From: an uncultured Bermanella sp.
GTDB lineage: Bacteria > Pseudomonadota > Gammaproteobacteria > Pseudomonadales > Oceanobacteraceae
Assembly: GCA_913058575.1 (NCBI GenBank)
Contig: CAJXRF010000053.1
Span: 1 to 39,214, forward strand
Reading direction: 5' to 3'
DNA: 39,214 nt
Shown piece by piece: positions 1 through 8,264 of the stretch. A model generated the notes under the pieces. That model was not told the DNA's origin. It searched no databases and was given only the letters and a program-made list of their open reading frames with translations. The translations under genes were made by a program, and so were the position numbers. Each line of letters starts with the position of its first letter. The first letter of the stretch is position 1.

Positions 1-93
1 ACAGGATGTACGGTATGAAGCGGGCGCAAGGATGCGCAGGAGCGTTATGTACAGGGTCTACGGTATGAAGCGGGCGCAGGGATGCGCAGGAGC
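1..93. repeat. Tandem ~50-bp GC-rich intergenic repeat, two copies
   Basis: Two near-identical units start at about 1 and 51. Each contains the core CGGTATGAAGCGGGCGCA followed by GGATGCGCAGGAGC, and within the core they differ at one base. Each core holds a short inverted repeat (GCGC, six bases, GCGC) that could form a small stem. The units are much richer in GC than the sequence around them and carry no convincing reading frame. They resemble the dispersed REP-like palindromic elements found between genes of many marine gammaproteobacteria. The array may continue to the left of the window. Confidence 0.6.
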
Positions 94-145
94 TTAATTA
101 ATAGGAGCGATAAAACTTCGATTTATTTTTAAAGAAGTTTTTAGA

Positions 146-167
146 ACACCTCTATTAATAGAGGTGT
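146..167 (-). terminator. Hairpin downstream of the RhlE gene
   Basis: A perfect 22-base palindrome (ACACCTCTATT and its mirror) lies 14 bases past the helicase stop codon. On the minus strand it is followed by a U-rich stretch. It probably acts as the rhlE terminator, although the U-tract is weak. Confidence 0.6.
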
Positions 168-180
168 CCTTTACATCAAA

Positions 181-1482
181 CTATCTTTTCTTAGATCGAC
201 TAGGGGCCTTAGGTTTACTTTTAGGACCACCGGCTTTTGTGGTTTTAGCTTTGTGGACTGGGTTTGCCCCTCTATTGCCTTGACCGCCTTTGTTCGTTCT
301 ACTGGGGCGAGCACTGCGTGTCACCGCTTTAAGCAGTGAATCACGGTTGCTCACTTCAAAGCCTTTCTTTGTAATACGTTTAATGCGGCTACCAATTAAT
401 CGCTCGATATTATCCAACGTGCGCTCTTCTTCACGACTCACAAAAGAGATGGCCAAACCACTGGCACCAGCACGGCCAGTACGACCAATACGGTGAACGT
501 AATCTTCAGCTAAATAAGGTAAATTATAATTCACCACATATTCAAGGCCTTGAATATCCAAACCCCTAGCAGCAATTTCGGTGGCAATTAATACCTGTAT
601 TTTTGCAGACTTAAAATCAGCCAGCGCACGACGACGCGAACCTTGACTTTTATCGCCATGACACACCGCGGCGTCTACTTTTTTCTCTTTCAAAGCCGCC
701 ATTAAACGATCAGCCTGCTCTTTGGTACTGGTGAAAACCAATACCTGAAACCAGTTCTGCTCGGCTAATAAACGCATAAATAAATCTATTTTGCGACGCT
801 CTTCCACCGGGTACATCACGTGCTCTACGGTGTCGGCCGTGGCGTTTTGCTTGGTCACGCGTATGGTTTCATGATTCTTAAGAATTTTATGAGCCAGCTC
901 ATTTACCGCAGCGGAGATAGTGGCAGAGAACAACAGAGTTTGACGGTCATTACTGGTGTGCTGGAAAATAGTTTTAACATCATCAATAAAGCCCATGTCT
1001 AGCATGCGGTCGGCTTCGTCTAAAATTAAGAACTCACAATCGGCAAGATTCACATTGCACTGATTAATATGCTCCAACAAACGCCCAGGGGTCGCAATTA
1101 AGATATCTAGCCCTGCTTTAATCTTGCGCTCTTGCCCGCCCATTTTAACGCCGCCATAAACGGCACTTACCGTGATATCGGTAAATTGCGCATAATTAGC
1201 GATGGTGGTGGCCAGCTGTTCAGCCAACTCACGAGTGGGGGTCAGAATTAATGCGCGCGGAGCCCCTGGTTGAGTAGCCTTAGGCTTATCCAATATTTGC
1301 TGCAATATAGGCAGGGCAAATGCGGCTGTTTTACCGGTTCCGGTTTGAGCGTTAGCAAGTACATCCTTACCTCTGCGAGCTGGCACTATGGCCATTTCTT
1401 GAACAGGCGTCATTTGGGTGTAACCACAGGCATCTAGGGCTTGTAAGATCTCGGGGGCTAAGCCTAAAGATGAAAATTTCAT
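181..1482 (-). CDS. rhlE: DEAD-box ATP-dependent RNA helicase, RhlE type
   Basis: This 433-residue protein has the full DEAD-box helicase set in order: the Q motif region (TPVQ), Walker A AQTGTGKT near residue 45, PTRELA, a GG/TPGR pair, DEAD near residue 155, SAT, and the C-terminal domain with ARGLDIQ and HRIGRTGRAG. A lysine/arginine/serine-rich tail of about 50 residues follows, typical of RhlE and useful for RNA binding. RhlE helicases unwind short RNA duplexes in ribosome assembly and RNA turnover in the cytoplasm. The start is supported by AGGAATCCAC just upstream of the ATG. The gene stands alone with its own hairpin downstream. The choice of RhlE over SrmB or DeaD comes from the compact core and tail and is likely but not certain. 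Confidence 0.93.
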   Translation of the reverse strand: MKFSSLGLAPEILQALDACGYTQMTPVQEMAIVPARRGKDVLANAQTGTGKTAAFALPILQQILDKPKATQPGAPRALILTPTRELAEQLATTIANYAQFTDITVSAVYGGVKMGGQERKIKAGLDILIATPGRLLEHINQCNVNLADCEFLILDEADRMLDMGFIDDVKTIFQHTSNDRQTLLFSATISAAVNELAHKILKNHETIRVTKQNATADTVEHVMYPVEERRKIDLFMRLLAEQNWFQVLVFTSTKEQADRLMAALKEKKVDAAVCHGDKSQGSRRRALADFKSAKIQVLIATEIAARGLDIQGLEYVVNYNLPYLAEDYVHRIGRTGRAGASGLAISFVSREEERTLDNIERLIGSRIKRITKKGFEVSNRDSLLKAVTRSARPSRTNKGGQGNRGANPVHKAKTTKAGGPKSKPKAPSRSKKR

Positions 1483-1745
1483 GTGGATTCCTATGTTTAC
1501 ACGGCGACTAAAAAAACGAGGGCGGATTATAAAGGATTTTGCCCAATTAAGTGGATTTCATTGTGGTAAATCCGTCATGGACTTTATTTCGAGGGCATAT
1601 CCTGACTCATCAACACACAAGGTGGCCTTGGCTTTGGCATAAATCCCCTTTTACCCCCATAAATGCATGAAAACTCATGCCCTCAGGGCAATATATTCTT
1701 ACCTAAACAAGCCGCTCTGCATTTTATTCATACTTTTCGGTTCAA

Positions 1746-4085
1746 TCAATGTGCCCTTGGCACTAACTTTTTGATCACCTTTTCCAGTTCCTGGCGCTCA
1801 AACGGTTTACCCAAATGGTGATTCATTCCAATTTCCATATAAAGCTGCACCTCATCGTGTAGCACATTGGCCGTCAGAGCCACGATGGGTAATTGTTTGG
1901 CATCTTTAAACTGACGAATAATCTTAGTGGCTTCCATTCCGTCCATTTCGGGCATTTGAATGTCCATTAGTATTAAATCAAATTCTGATAGCTTTGCTTT
2001 TTCAACGGCTTGCAGCCCCGTGATGGCGCATTCAACTTGAATATTCATCTCAGTTAAAACATCAAGGGCCACCATGGTATTAATTTCATTATCTTCCACC
2101 AGCAGTACCCTTAAATGCGCGTAACTGATCAGTTCTTCAATGGGCTCCTCGTGTTGGTAGGGCTTGATATTGTCTTTTTCATTAAGACAGCTGGTAATGG
2201 TTAGTATTAGGTCTTGTTTTATAAGGGGCTTATTAATCACCGGGTAACTTAAGCCTGTGGATATATAGTCTGCATCGTAGCCGGTGAAGACAATTAAATG
2301 ATCAAAATGCTCTTTAAATTTTTCAATGGCTTCCACCAATTCAAGGCCAAATAGATCCGGCAATTTCCAATCTAGTAACACTAAATCAAAATGCCTGTCT
2401 GTTAATTCACGTAACGCACTGCTGCCATTGGCCACCTCCACAACCTTAAAGCCAATGGAGCTTAAAACCTTTGAGGTAATCTCCAAAGTAATTGGGTTAT
2501 CCTCCACCAGCAAAACACGTTGACCGAAAAAACGAGTATTGTCCTTAGCTATTTGTTCAACATCGGTGGACATTGGTAAATGCACCGAAAAACAAGACCC
2601 CTTTCCCGACTCACTTTCCACTTCAATATGGCCTCCCATCAACTCTGATAGCATTTTACAAATGGTTAGTCCTAAGCCTGTGCCCCCATACTTACGAGTT
2701 GTTGAAGACTCTGCCTGAGAGAAGCGAGTGAATAATTTTTGGCGTTGCTCAGGGGTGATGCCAATACCGGTATCGCGAACACTAAATACCAAGTGATCAC
2801 ACCCTTGAGTTTGTCGTGTTAAAAATACTTTTAATAATACATGGCCTTGTTCAGTAAACTTGATGGCATTAGAGGAAAGGTTCAACAATATTTGGCCAAT
2901 ACGAACTGGGTCCCCTTGGTAATGATTGCTAAGCCGATCATCCACATCAAATATCAGTTCCAGCCCTTTTTCATTAGCACTTCTTCCCACCATGGTTTTA
3001 ACGTTGTCGAGTAACTTGTGTATTTCAAAGGGAATCGATTCTACATGCAGTTTTTTCGATTCGATTTTAGAAAAATCTAAAATATCATTAATAATAATGG
3101 TCAGTGACTTAGCGGAGAATTTAAGTTTCTCAACATAGCTTCGCTGTTGAAAATCTAGGGAGGTTTTTAATAATATATCGCTAATACCAAAAATTCCGTT
3201 CATTGGGGTGCGGATTTCATGGGACATGTTAGCCAAGAATTGTGATTTAGACTCTGCTGCCATTTTTGCATTGTTATTAGATATTTGTAAATTTCGACCC
3301 TGCCTAACCAAAGCAATAAAGAATAAAAAAGAGACAAAAAGGAAGGTAATCAGCGCCCAAAGTGCCATGTATATAAAGTCGACTTCAATTCGTTCATTTA
3401 AATTTAGTAAATCTTGGCTAATTTCTCTAGATATGTCGGTATTTTGTATAGGTTGCAATAATGAAATTGCATTTAAGTGCTCGGCTAAAATAAATTTCAC
3501 ATGTAAACGAAACATATTCCAACGAGAATTTTGTGTTTCAATACCATTAAACGTTAAGTTTAATTTTTTTATGTTTTCTTTAATATCATTAGAAACCGCT
3601 AAGTCTGAGTTATTTCTAAACGCTGCGACCAAGGAAATGACATTCATAATTTTATTTTTATGGTTAATATTAAGTACATCTTTATTAAACGCCATGGAAG
3701 AAACAAATCGAAACGATGTTTTTAGCATGGTGGCATATTGCATATAGCCGGTCACATGACCCAAGAAATCATTTAACGACTGACTTAATTTTTTGCGGTT
3801 ATTTGACGCTTCCATAAGAGTAATTTCTTGATATAACCGCTCAAACTCCAATTGCTTTGCCGCGTATTTATCGTAATGGTAAATAGAAGCGTTCATGGCC
3901 GATAACACTTCAATGGATAATTCCACCGTCGTATCATGAAGGTCTGATTTAACATCAAACTCTGATTTATTATTTTGGTAATTAAAATAATGATTAATAA
4001 ACTGACTTCCTGCCAGTAAAACCGACACCAATATTATTGCTTCTATTAAATAAGACAGCTTGGTGGTCAGCTTTAAACCTTTCAT
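1746..4085 (-). CDS. Hybrid sensor histidine kinase with two receiver domains
   Basis: The 779-residue membrane sensor has a first transmembrane helix at about 10-30, a periplasmic sensor region at about 32-236 without a recognised fold, and a second helix at about 237-260. These are followed by a HisKA domain (SHEIRTPMNG, phospho-acceptor His289) and a HATPase domain (NAIKFT, DTGIGI, GGTGLGL). Two receiver domains come next: REC1 at about 523-635 with Asp572 in LDWKLPD, and REC2 at about 658-775 with Asp708 in MDIQMPEMDG. There is no Hpt domain and no output domain, so phosphate must pass to a separate Hpt or regulator that is not in this window. Its ATG overlaps the stop codon of the upstream cytochrome peroxidase gene (ATGA), so the two are probably translated together. 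The signal sensed is not known; a redox link is inferred from the neighbour. Confidence 0.93.
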   Translation of the reverse strand: MKGLKLTTKLSYLIEAIILVSVLLAGSQFINHYFNYQNNKSEFDVKSDLHDTTVELSIEVLSAMNASIYHYDKYAAKQLEFERLYQEITLMEASNNRKKLSQSLNDFLGHVTGYMQYATMLKTSFRFVSSMAFNKDVLNINHKNKIMNVISLVAAFRNNSDLAVSNDIKENIKKLNLTFNGIETQNSRWNMFRLHVKFILAEHLNAISLLQPIQNTDISREISQDLLNLNERIEVDFIYMALWALITFLFVSFLFFIALVRQGRNLQISNNNAKMAAESKSQFLANMSHEIRTPMNGIFGISDILLKTSLDFQQRSYVEKLKFSAKSLTIIINDILDFSKIESKKLHVESIPFEIHKLLDNVKTMVGRSANEKGLELIFDVDDRLSNHYQGDPVRIGQILLNLSSNAIKFTEQGHVLLKVFLTRQTQGCDHLVFSVRDTGIGITPEQRQKLFTRFSQAESSTTRKYGGTGLGLTICKMLSELMGGHIEVESESGKGSCFSVHLPMSTDVEQIAKDNTRFFGQRVLLVEDNPITLEITSKVLSSIGFKVVEVANGSSALRELTDRHFDLVLLDWKLPDLFGLELVEAIEKFKEHFDHLIVFTGYDADYISTGLSYPVINKPLIKQDLILTITSCLNEKDNIKPYQHEEPIEELISYAHLRVLLVEDNEINTMVALDVLTEMNIQVECAITGLQAVEKAKLSEFDLILMDIQMPEMDGMEATKIIRQFKDAKQLPIVALTANVLHDEVQLYMEIGMNHHLGKPFERQELEKVIKKLVPRAH

Positions 4086-5095
4086 AGCTGGCCCTTAGGT
4101 AAATGGCCATTGAACGCCTCAAATAACGCCAGTAAATCTTCAATATCTGATTTAGTCAGGTCAATGCCTAGTTGACCTTTTGCCATAATAGTAACCGCTT
4201 CTGATAATGTGGCTACCGAGCCATTATGAAAATAAGGAGCCGTTCGATTTATATTACGCAATGATGGCACCTTAAACACATACTGATCATTTGGGTTCTT
4301 TGTAATCTTAAAGCGGCCTTTATCTTTTAATAGCTTTTCAGGTACCCCAGCTATTCTCCCCAAACGCTGGTATAGATTGCCACCTATGTTTCTTCCTTGG
4401 TGGCAGGACACACAACCAAAATCGACAAACTTCCGGTAACCTATTTTTTGCTGAGCACTCAGTGCAAATTTATCTCCCATTAAAAAGCGATCAATTGGAG
4501 CATTAGGGGTAATCAGTGACTCTTCAAATGTGACAAGCGCCTTAATGATGGCTGCTTGAGTGATGCCCGCCGGGCTCACTTGGCGGAAGGCTTGTACAAA
4601 TTCGGGGCTTTGTTTCAGCTTAAGAATAATTTGTGAAAAGTTACTGCCCATCTCAATGGGGTTATGGATTGGCCCAAGAACTTGCTCAGCTAAATCAGCA
4701 CTGCGCCCATCCCAAAACTGACGAAAATTGAACGCCGAATTAAGTACCGTGGGCGAGTTTCGGCTACCGATGCTGCCATTAATACCAGCTGACACAGGAA
4801 AGCCATCGTCTCCACCCTGACTCACCACGTGGCAGGAGGCACAAGCAACGGTATTATCAGTAGACAAAAGCGGGCTGTTAAAAAGTGCCCTACCCAGGTT
4901 ACGCCAGAGCGGATCGATACTCTTCAACTTAGGAATCGGCTGAATGGGGCCCGCAATTGAGACATATTCATATTCTGTAGGCGTGCGTACCATTACTTGA
5001 GAAGTACCAGGTAACATTGATAAGTAATAACCCAGCAGCAAGCCGGCTACTGAAATTAGCCCTACCATCACTGACAACAAGTACCGATATGTCAT
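4082..5095 (-). CDS. Di-haem cytochrome c peroxidase / MauG family protein, membrane-anchored
   Basis: The 337-residue protein carries two c-type haem motifs, CASCH at 85-89 and CVSCH at 228-232. Their spacing matches the bacterial cytochrome c peroxidase/MauG superfamily. Residues about 5-28 form one hydrophobic segment with no obvious cleavage site, so it may be anchored in the inner membrane facing the periplasm. Family members reduce hydrogen peroxide with electrons from cytochrome c, or oxidise a partner protein as MauG does. The sequence alone does not say which activity this one has. The C-terminal part contains APYFHNGS, a conserved feature of the family. It is the first gene of a two-gene unit with the hybrid kinase (4-base overlap), which suggests a shared role in redox sensing. 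Confidence 0.9.
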   Translation of the reverse strand: MTYRYLLSVMVGLISVAGLLLGYYLSMLPGTSQVMVRTPTEYEYVSIAGPIQPIPKLKSIDPLWRNLGRALFNSPLLSTDNTVACASCHVVSQGGDDGFPVSAGINGSIGSRNSPTVLNSAFNFRQFWDGRSADLAEQVLGPIHNPIEMGSNFSQIILKLKQSPEFVQAFRQVSPAGITQAAIIKALVTFEESLITPNAPIDRFLMGDKFALSAQQKIGYRKFVDFGCVSCHQGRNIGGNLYQRLGRIAGVPEKLLKDKGRFKITKNPNDQYVFKVPSLRNINRTAPYFHNGSVATLSEAVTIMAKGQLGIDLTKSDIEDLLALFEAFNGHLPKGQL

Positions 5096-5391
5096 TCAAT
5101 GCTATCCCTGTGGACAAGCAATCTGGCCTCTTAGCCAGTTAATGCTAAAAGTATAGATAAAAAGCCATAAAACGCGGGGGAATTAATTAACGAGCACCGT
5201 CCATAAAGAATCCGTTCATCATTCTTAAGAGTGCTTTTTAAGACACTCGCAACATGACAGGGTGAATTACATCCATATTGTCACATTAATGATTTACACC
5301 GCCCTTGGGATGGTTATATTTAGAGTCAATTCAGCTAAAACACGCCATCAATCAAGCAGATTTTTAAAATAACAATAAAGGATTAGCCCAT

Positions 5392-5901
5392 ATGAAAAGC
5401 CCACGCGCCTATCTGATCGAACAGGTCATCGCCAATATCATCATTAATTTCAGCATTGCTTATTTTATTGCTAAGGCCACTTTAGCCGCTTTAGAATTTA
5501 TACCATTGCAAGCCCCTCAAGGGGCGCCATTGGCCCCAAATATGGCTGGCGATTTACTGGTGGGCTCTTTTCTGACAGGTCTGCTTATTACGCTGATTTT
5601 ATCCAAACTAACCCAGTGGCAGCTGCGTCATGAAAAAATCGATAACAGCACTGTTCAATTAGAGGGCTGGATAAAGCTACTGCCCGCATCCATTATGAAA
5701 CGAGCTCTATTAATGGGGGTATTTGCCACGCTGGTCTTAGCCTTTCCAAGCATTATTATCTTGAGCATTCTGGGGGTACAACAAGTTGCCAGTCAGGACT
5801 ATATTGCTTTTCACGCGGTGTATGCAGGTATCATGGGGGGAGGACTGGCCTATATTGCCAGCAAACGCGCCTTAATTGATGTTGAACTGAAAACGCAGTA
5901 A
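5392..5901 (+). CDS. Small integral membrane protein of unknown function
   Basis: A 169-residue protein with about four hydrophobic segments (near residues 10-35, 50-70, 100-125 and 138-158). I do not recognise the family. The layout of two helix pairs separated by a charged stretch (TQWQLRHEKID) suggests a duplicated two-helix unit, possibly distantly like DUF2798, but this is not established. AAAGGATTAG lies about 10 bases ahead of the ATG and supports the start. It is transcribed alone, facing the DUF6279 gene across a shared hairpin. Confidence 0.75.
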   Translation: MKSPRAYLIEQVIANIIINFSIAYFIAKATLAALEFIPLQAPQGAPLAPNMAGDLLVGSFLTGLLITLILSKLTQWQLRHEKIDNSTVQLEGWIKLLPASIMKRALLMGVFATLVLAFPSIIILSILGVQQVASQDYIAFHAVYAGIMGGGLAYIASKRALIDVELKTQ

Positions 5902-5912
5902 CCATGTAAAAT

Positions 5913-5945
5913 GGGCCTGACAGATAATTATACCTGTAAAGGCCC
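5913..5945. terminator. Bidirectional hairpin between convergent genes
   Basis: GGGCCT pairs with AGGCCC, and an inner ACAG/CTGT extends the stem. It lies between the convergent membrane-protein gene and the DUF6279 lipoprotein gene. TTT follows on the plus strand and an AT-rich stretch on the other side, so it may serve both genes. Confidence 0.6.
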
Positions 5946-5973
5946 GTTTGCAATTTAACTTCGCCTCACCATT

Positions 5974-6819
5974 TTAAGTTGATGCAACCATAAGTGCCTC
6001 AATCAGCTCAATCAGTTCGCTGACTTCCTCCTTAAAATGATTCAATTGCCCTTCATTGGCACTGGCATGTACCTGCTGCAACATATTGGCTACTAAACTT
6101 TTTTCAATGCTGTCCCCTTGCAAAGTCTTAGCAAGTTTAAATTGCTCAGGATGGCTTAATAATTCATAAAGCTGACTGGATAACTGTGACTTATGAACTT
6201 CAATAAAGGTTTTCTTTAAACCTAACTGAAAGCGGTCGCTGTATGCCAAATACACTAATGGCGTTATGTTTGAACGGGCCACATATTCCTCAATCACCCC
6301 TAGTTGCGCAGGATTAACCGAGCCCAACTGTTCTTCAAACTTTTCCACTATGTTATCTATGCGCTTATCTTGAATTTCTTGGGCCGACAACTCATCAAAT
6401 TCTTCGCGTTTTTCCTGATTATGCTCTTTAAGGGCAGCAAAAAAGTCACTCACCTGCTCATTAGATAATTCAGGTGCCATGATGGCCATTTCCAAACTCG
6501 CTTTATTACGAATACGCAGCCAATGAGCGCTTATTTTTTGTATGTGCTGTGACCATTGTAGAGCACTGATCTGAGGGGTTTGTAGTTGTTGTTGCAATTG
6601 TAATAATTGTTCACGGTATTGGGGTAATTCATCCTCTCGATGCCAAACTAATATGGCGCTTAGGCGTTTCTCAAACTCTTTTTCCTGCTGATCGGTAAGC
6701 TCTATAAAATCATCTAAATACCAAGATGCCAGCCAATCTAAATTGTTATAGGCCAACTTACTGGAGCAACCGCTAAGCAACAAGGTGACAATGACCATTA
6801 ACGCTGTCTTTTTCAGCAT
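5974..6819 (-). CDS. DUF6279 family lipoprotein
   Basis: The 281-residue protein begins with a lipoprotein signal ending in the lipobox LLSGC (Cys18), so it should be lipidated and held in a cell-envelope membrane. The sequence just after, with YNNLDWL and a run containing DDFIELTDQQ, is characteristic of DUF6279, a helical family found widely in marine gammaproteobacteria. The rest is rich in Glu, Gln and Leu and looks wholly alpha-helical. No catalytic motif is visible and the family has no established function. It is a single gene pointing away from the bactofilin operon. Confidence 0.85.
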   Translation of the reverse strand: MLKKTALMVIVTLLLSGCSSKLAYNNLDWLASWYLDDFIELTDQQEKEFEKRLSAILVWHREDELPQYREQLLQLQQQLQTPQISALQWSQHIQKISAHWLRIRNKASLEMAIMAPELSNEQVSDFFAALKEHNQEKREEFDELSAQEIQDKRIDNIVEKFEEQLGSVNPAQLGVIEEYVARSNITPLVYLAYSDRFQLGLKKTFIEVHKSQLSSQLYELLSHPEQFKLAKTLQGDSIEKSLVANMLQQVHASANEGQLNHFKEEVSELIELIEALMVAST

Positions 6820-7639
6820 ACTTATCCTTTCATGTACACATGACTAAAAGCCCTATCTGCCCTGTAAAGTACTCTTTTAGCTAGCCAACTGTCAAAGCGA
6901 CACCCTATGAAATCTTGGCTATTTTCTAGCCTTATACTGAGTTTTTAATAAAGACTCATGGGTGCCAACACCCAGTCTTTCAAATTTCATGGAAATAATG
7001 TCCAGCCCTATCACCTTTACAATGATGGAATAACATCGCAAACACCTAACTGCCTTCATTAAAGTGCTGATGAGTTTATGGTTTAATGATCATTAAGTGA
7101 GCTTAATTCAATAAAGGGGTGCATAAAAACTAATATTCGTCACTTCATACGCAATTATAAAACCCAAGGCACAACACAAAAAAATAATTTTTCTTATTTT
7201 CAAAAAAGCATTAAAGTTAATGACAGTAAAAAGTTTAATGCTAAGCCTAATCTTGGCTATTGGCCCAAAGATATGATGAATTAACCACTAATCCCCCAAA
7301 AATATCGCATTTCATCATTTTCCAAAAAAATTATAAATAATCCCCTAAACAAATAAACACTCACACCAAGTTGGTAACCCCTCACTATTTAGAAAAAACC
7401 GGATTAAGTTCACCAAAATATAAATTTAAATATAATAATTGTTATAAACCTAGAATAAACGAAATTTATTTTTTGCAACCATCATCACAAATTGAGCATA
7501 GAAAGTAACATGTGGATTGTATGTCTAGTCACTAATCATTATAAAGAAGGCCGTTGTCCGGTTTGAACTTTTTGCATTAAATTAATGGAGTGCAATCCGG
7601 AGTAAATCTCTTTCTATGCATTTCATCCTCGGAGATAGC
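6820..7639. other. Long AT-rich intergenic region upstream of the bactofilin operon
   Basis: About 820 bases without a supportable gene. It separates the divergent DUF6279 and bactofilin genes and so must hold both promoters. Homopolymeric A and T runs are common, especially from 7140 to 7450. I found no RNA gene and no clear repeat. The last 70 bases before the bactofilin start form the probable 5' leader. Confidence 0.6.
7409..7436 (+). promoter_or_regulatory. Possible sigma-70-like promoter for the bactofilin operon
   Basis: A perfect TATAAT (7431-7436) sits 16 bases after TTCACC (7409-7414), a four-of-six match to the -35 consensus. The region is very AT-rich, so a chance match is quite possible. 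If real, the transcript would have a leader of about 200 bases. Confidence 0.3.
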
Positions 7640-8248
7640 ATGAGCCAACCATTCGATACCAATTCCACCACCGATTCAAAATCATTCCTTTCTGGATTGA
7701 AAGATGAGCCTGTTACGCCTATTGAAGATCAACCTTCATTCTCAGATAAAATTGAAGAGTCGTTGTCAAAAAATAAATCTGTAATCGGTAAAAACATTAA
7801 GTTCCGTGGTGAGCTAATCGGTACAGAAGATCTTCACATTGAAGGTAAAGTAGAAGGGACTGTTCTAATGGAAGGTCAAAACCTTTCTATTGGTAAAGAA
7901 GGTGAAATCAATGCAAATGTTCACGCACAAACCATTATCATCAATGGTAAGTTAACAGGCGATGTATTGGCCGAAGACATCATTGAAATTCGCAGCTCAG
8001 CCGTGGTGAAAGGCAACCTGATTGCTCCACGTATTCAATTAGATGATGGCGGAAAATTCCGCGGTTCTATGGATATGATTGATACAGATCAAGAGAAAAA
8101 AGATTTACAAGGTGAATTTAAAGCCAAATTAATTCATCCACACCTGCCAAGTTCAAGTGACTCTGCTGTTGTTAAAAAAGAAGTCAACTTGCAGAAACTA
8201 GCAGAAGCTGTCACAGCTAAATCAGAAGAGACCTCTAAGAAAAAATAA
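7640..8248 (+). CDS. Bactofilin family polymer-forming cytoskeletal protein
   Basis: A 202-residue protein with the bactofilin core at about residues 45-145. Short beta-helix strands repeat (IEGKVEGTV, NANVHAQT, INGKLTGDVL, VKGNLIAPRI), flanked by unstructured polar termini. Bactofilins self-assemble without nucleotide into filaments that often lie beneath the membrane and position cell-wall or motility machinery. The ATG at 7640 is chosen over an in-frame ATG eight codons upstream because GGAG precedes it by a few bases. The next gene starts 16 bases after its stop, making this the first gene of a five-gene operon that includes a ZorAB-like motor. Confidence 0.92.
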   Translation: MSQPFDTNSTTDSKSFLSGLKDEPVTPIEDQPSFSDKIEESLSKNKSVIGKNIKFRGELIGTEDLHIEGKVEGTVLMEGQNLSIGKEGEINANVHAQTIIINGKLTGDVLAEDIIEIRSSAVVKGNLIAPRIQLDDGGKFRGSMDMIDTDQEKKDLQGEFKAKLIHPHLPSSSDSAVVKKEVNLQKLAEAVTAKSEETSKKK

Positions 8249-8264
8249 TTTTCTTTAACCCTTT

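Noticed and set aside
290-496. Open frame on the plus strand inside the helicase gene
   Set aside because: Lies wholly antisense to the RhlE helicase, with no Shine-Dalgarno site and no recognisable protein.
3208-3747. 179-residue plus-strand frame inside the histidine kinase gene
   Set aside because: Antisense shadow of the kinase periplasmic and HisKA region; composition mirrors the coding strand and no domain is seen.
7616-7640. Upstream ATG of the bactofilin
   Set aside because: The extra eight residues lack a Shine-Dalgarno site; GGAG precedes the ATG at 7640.
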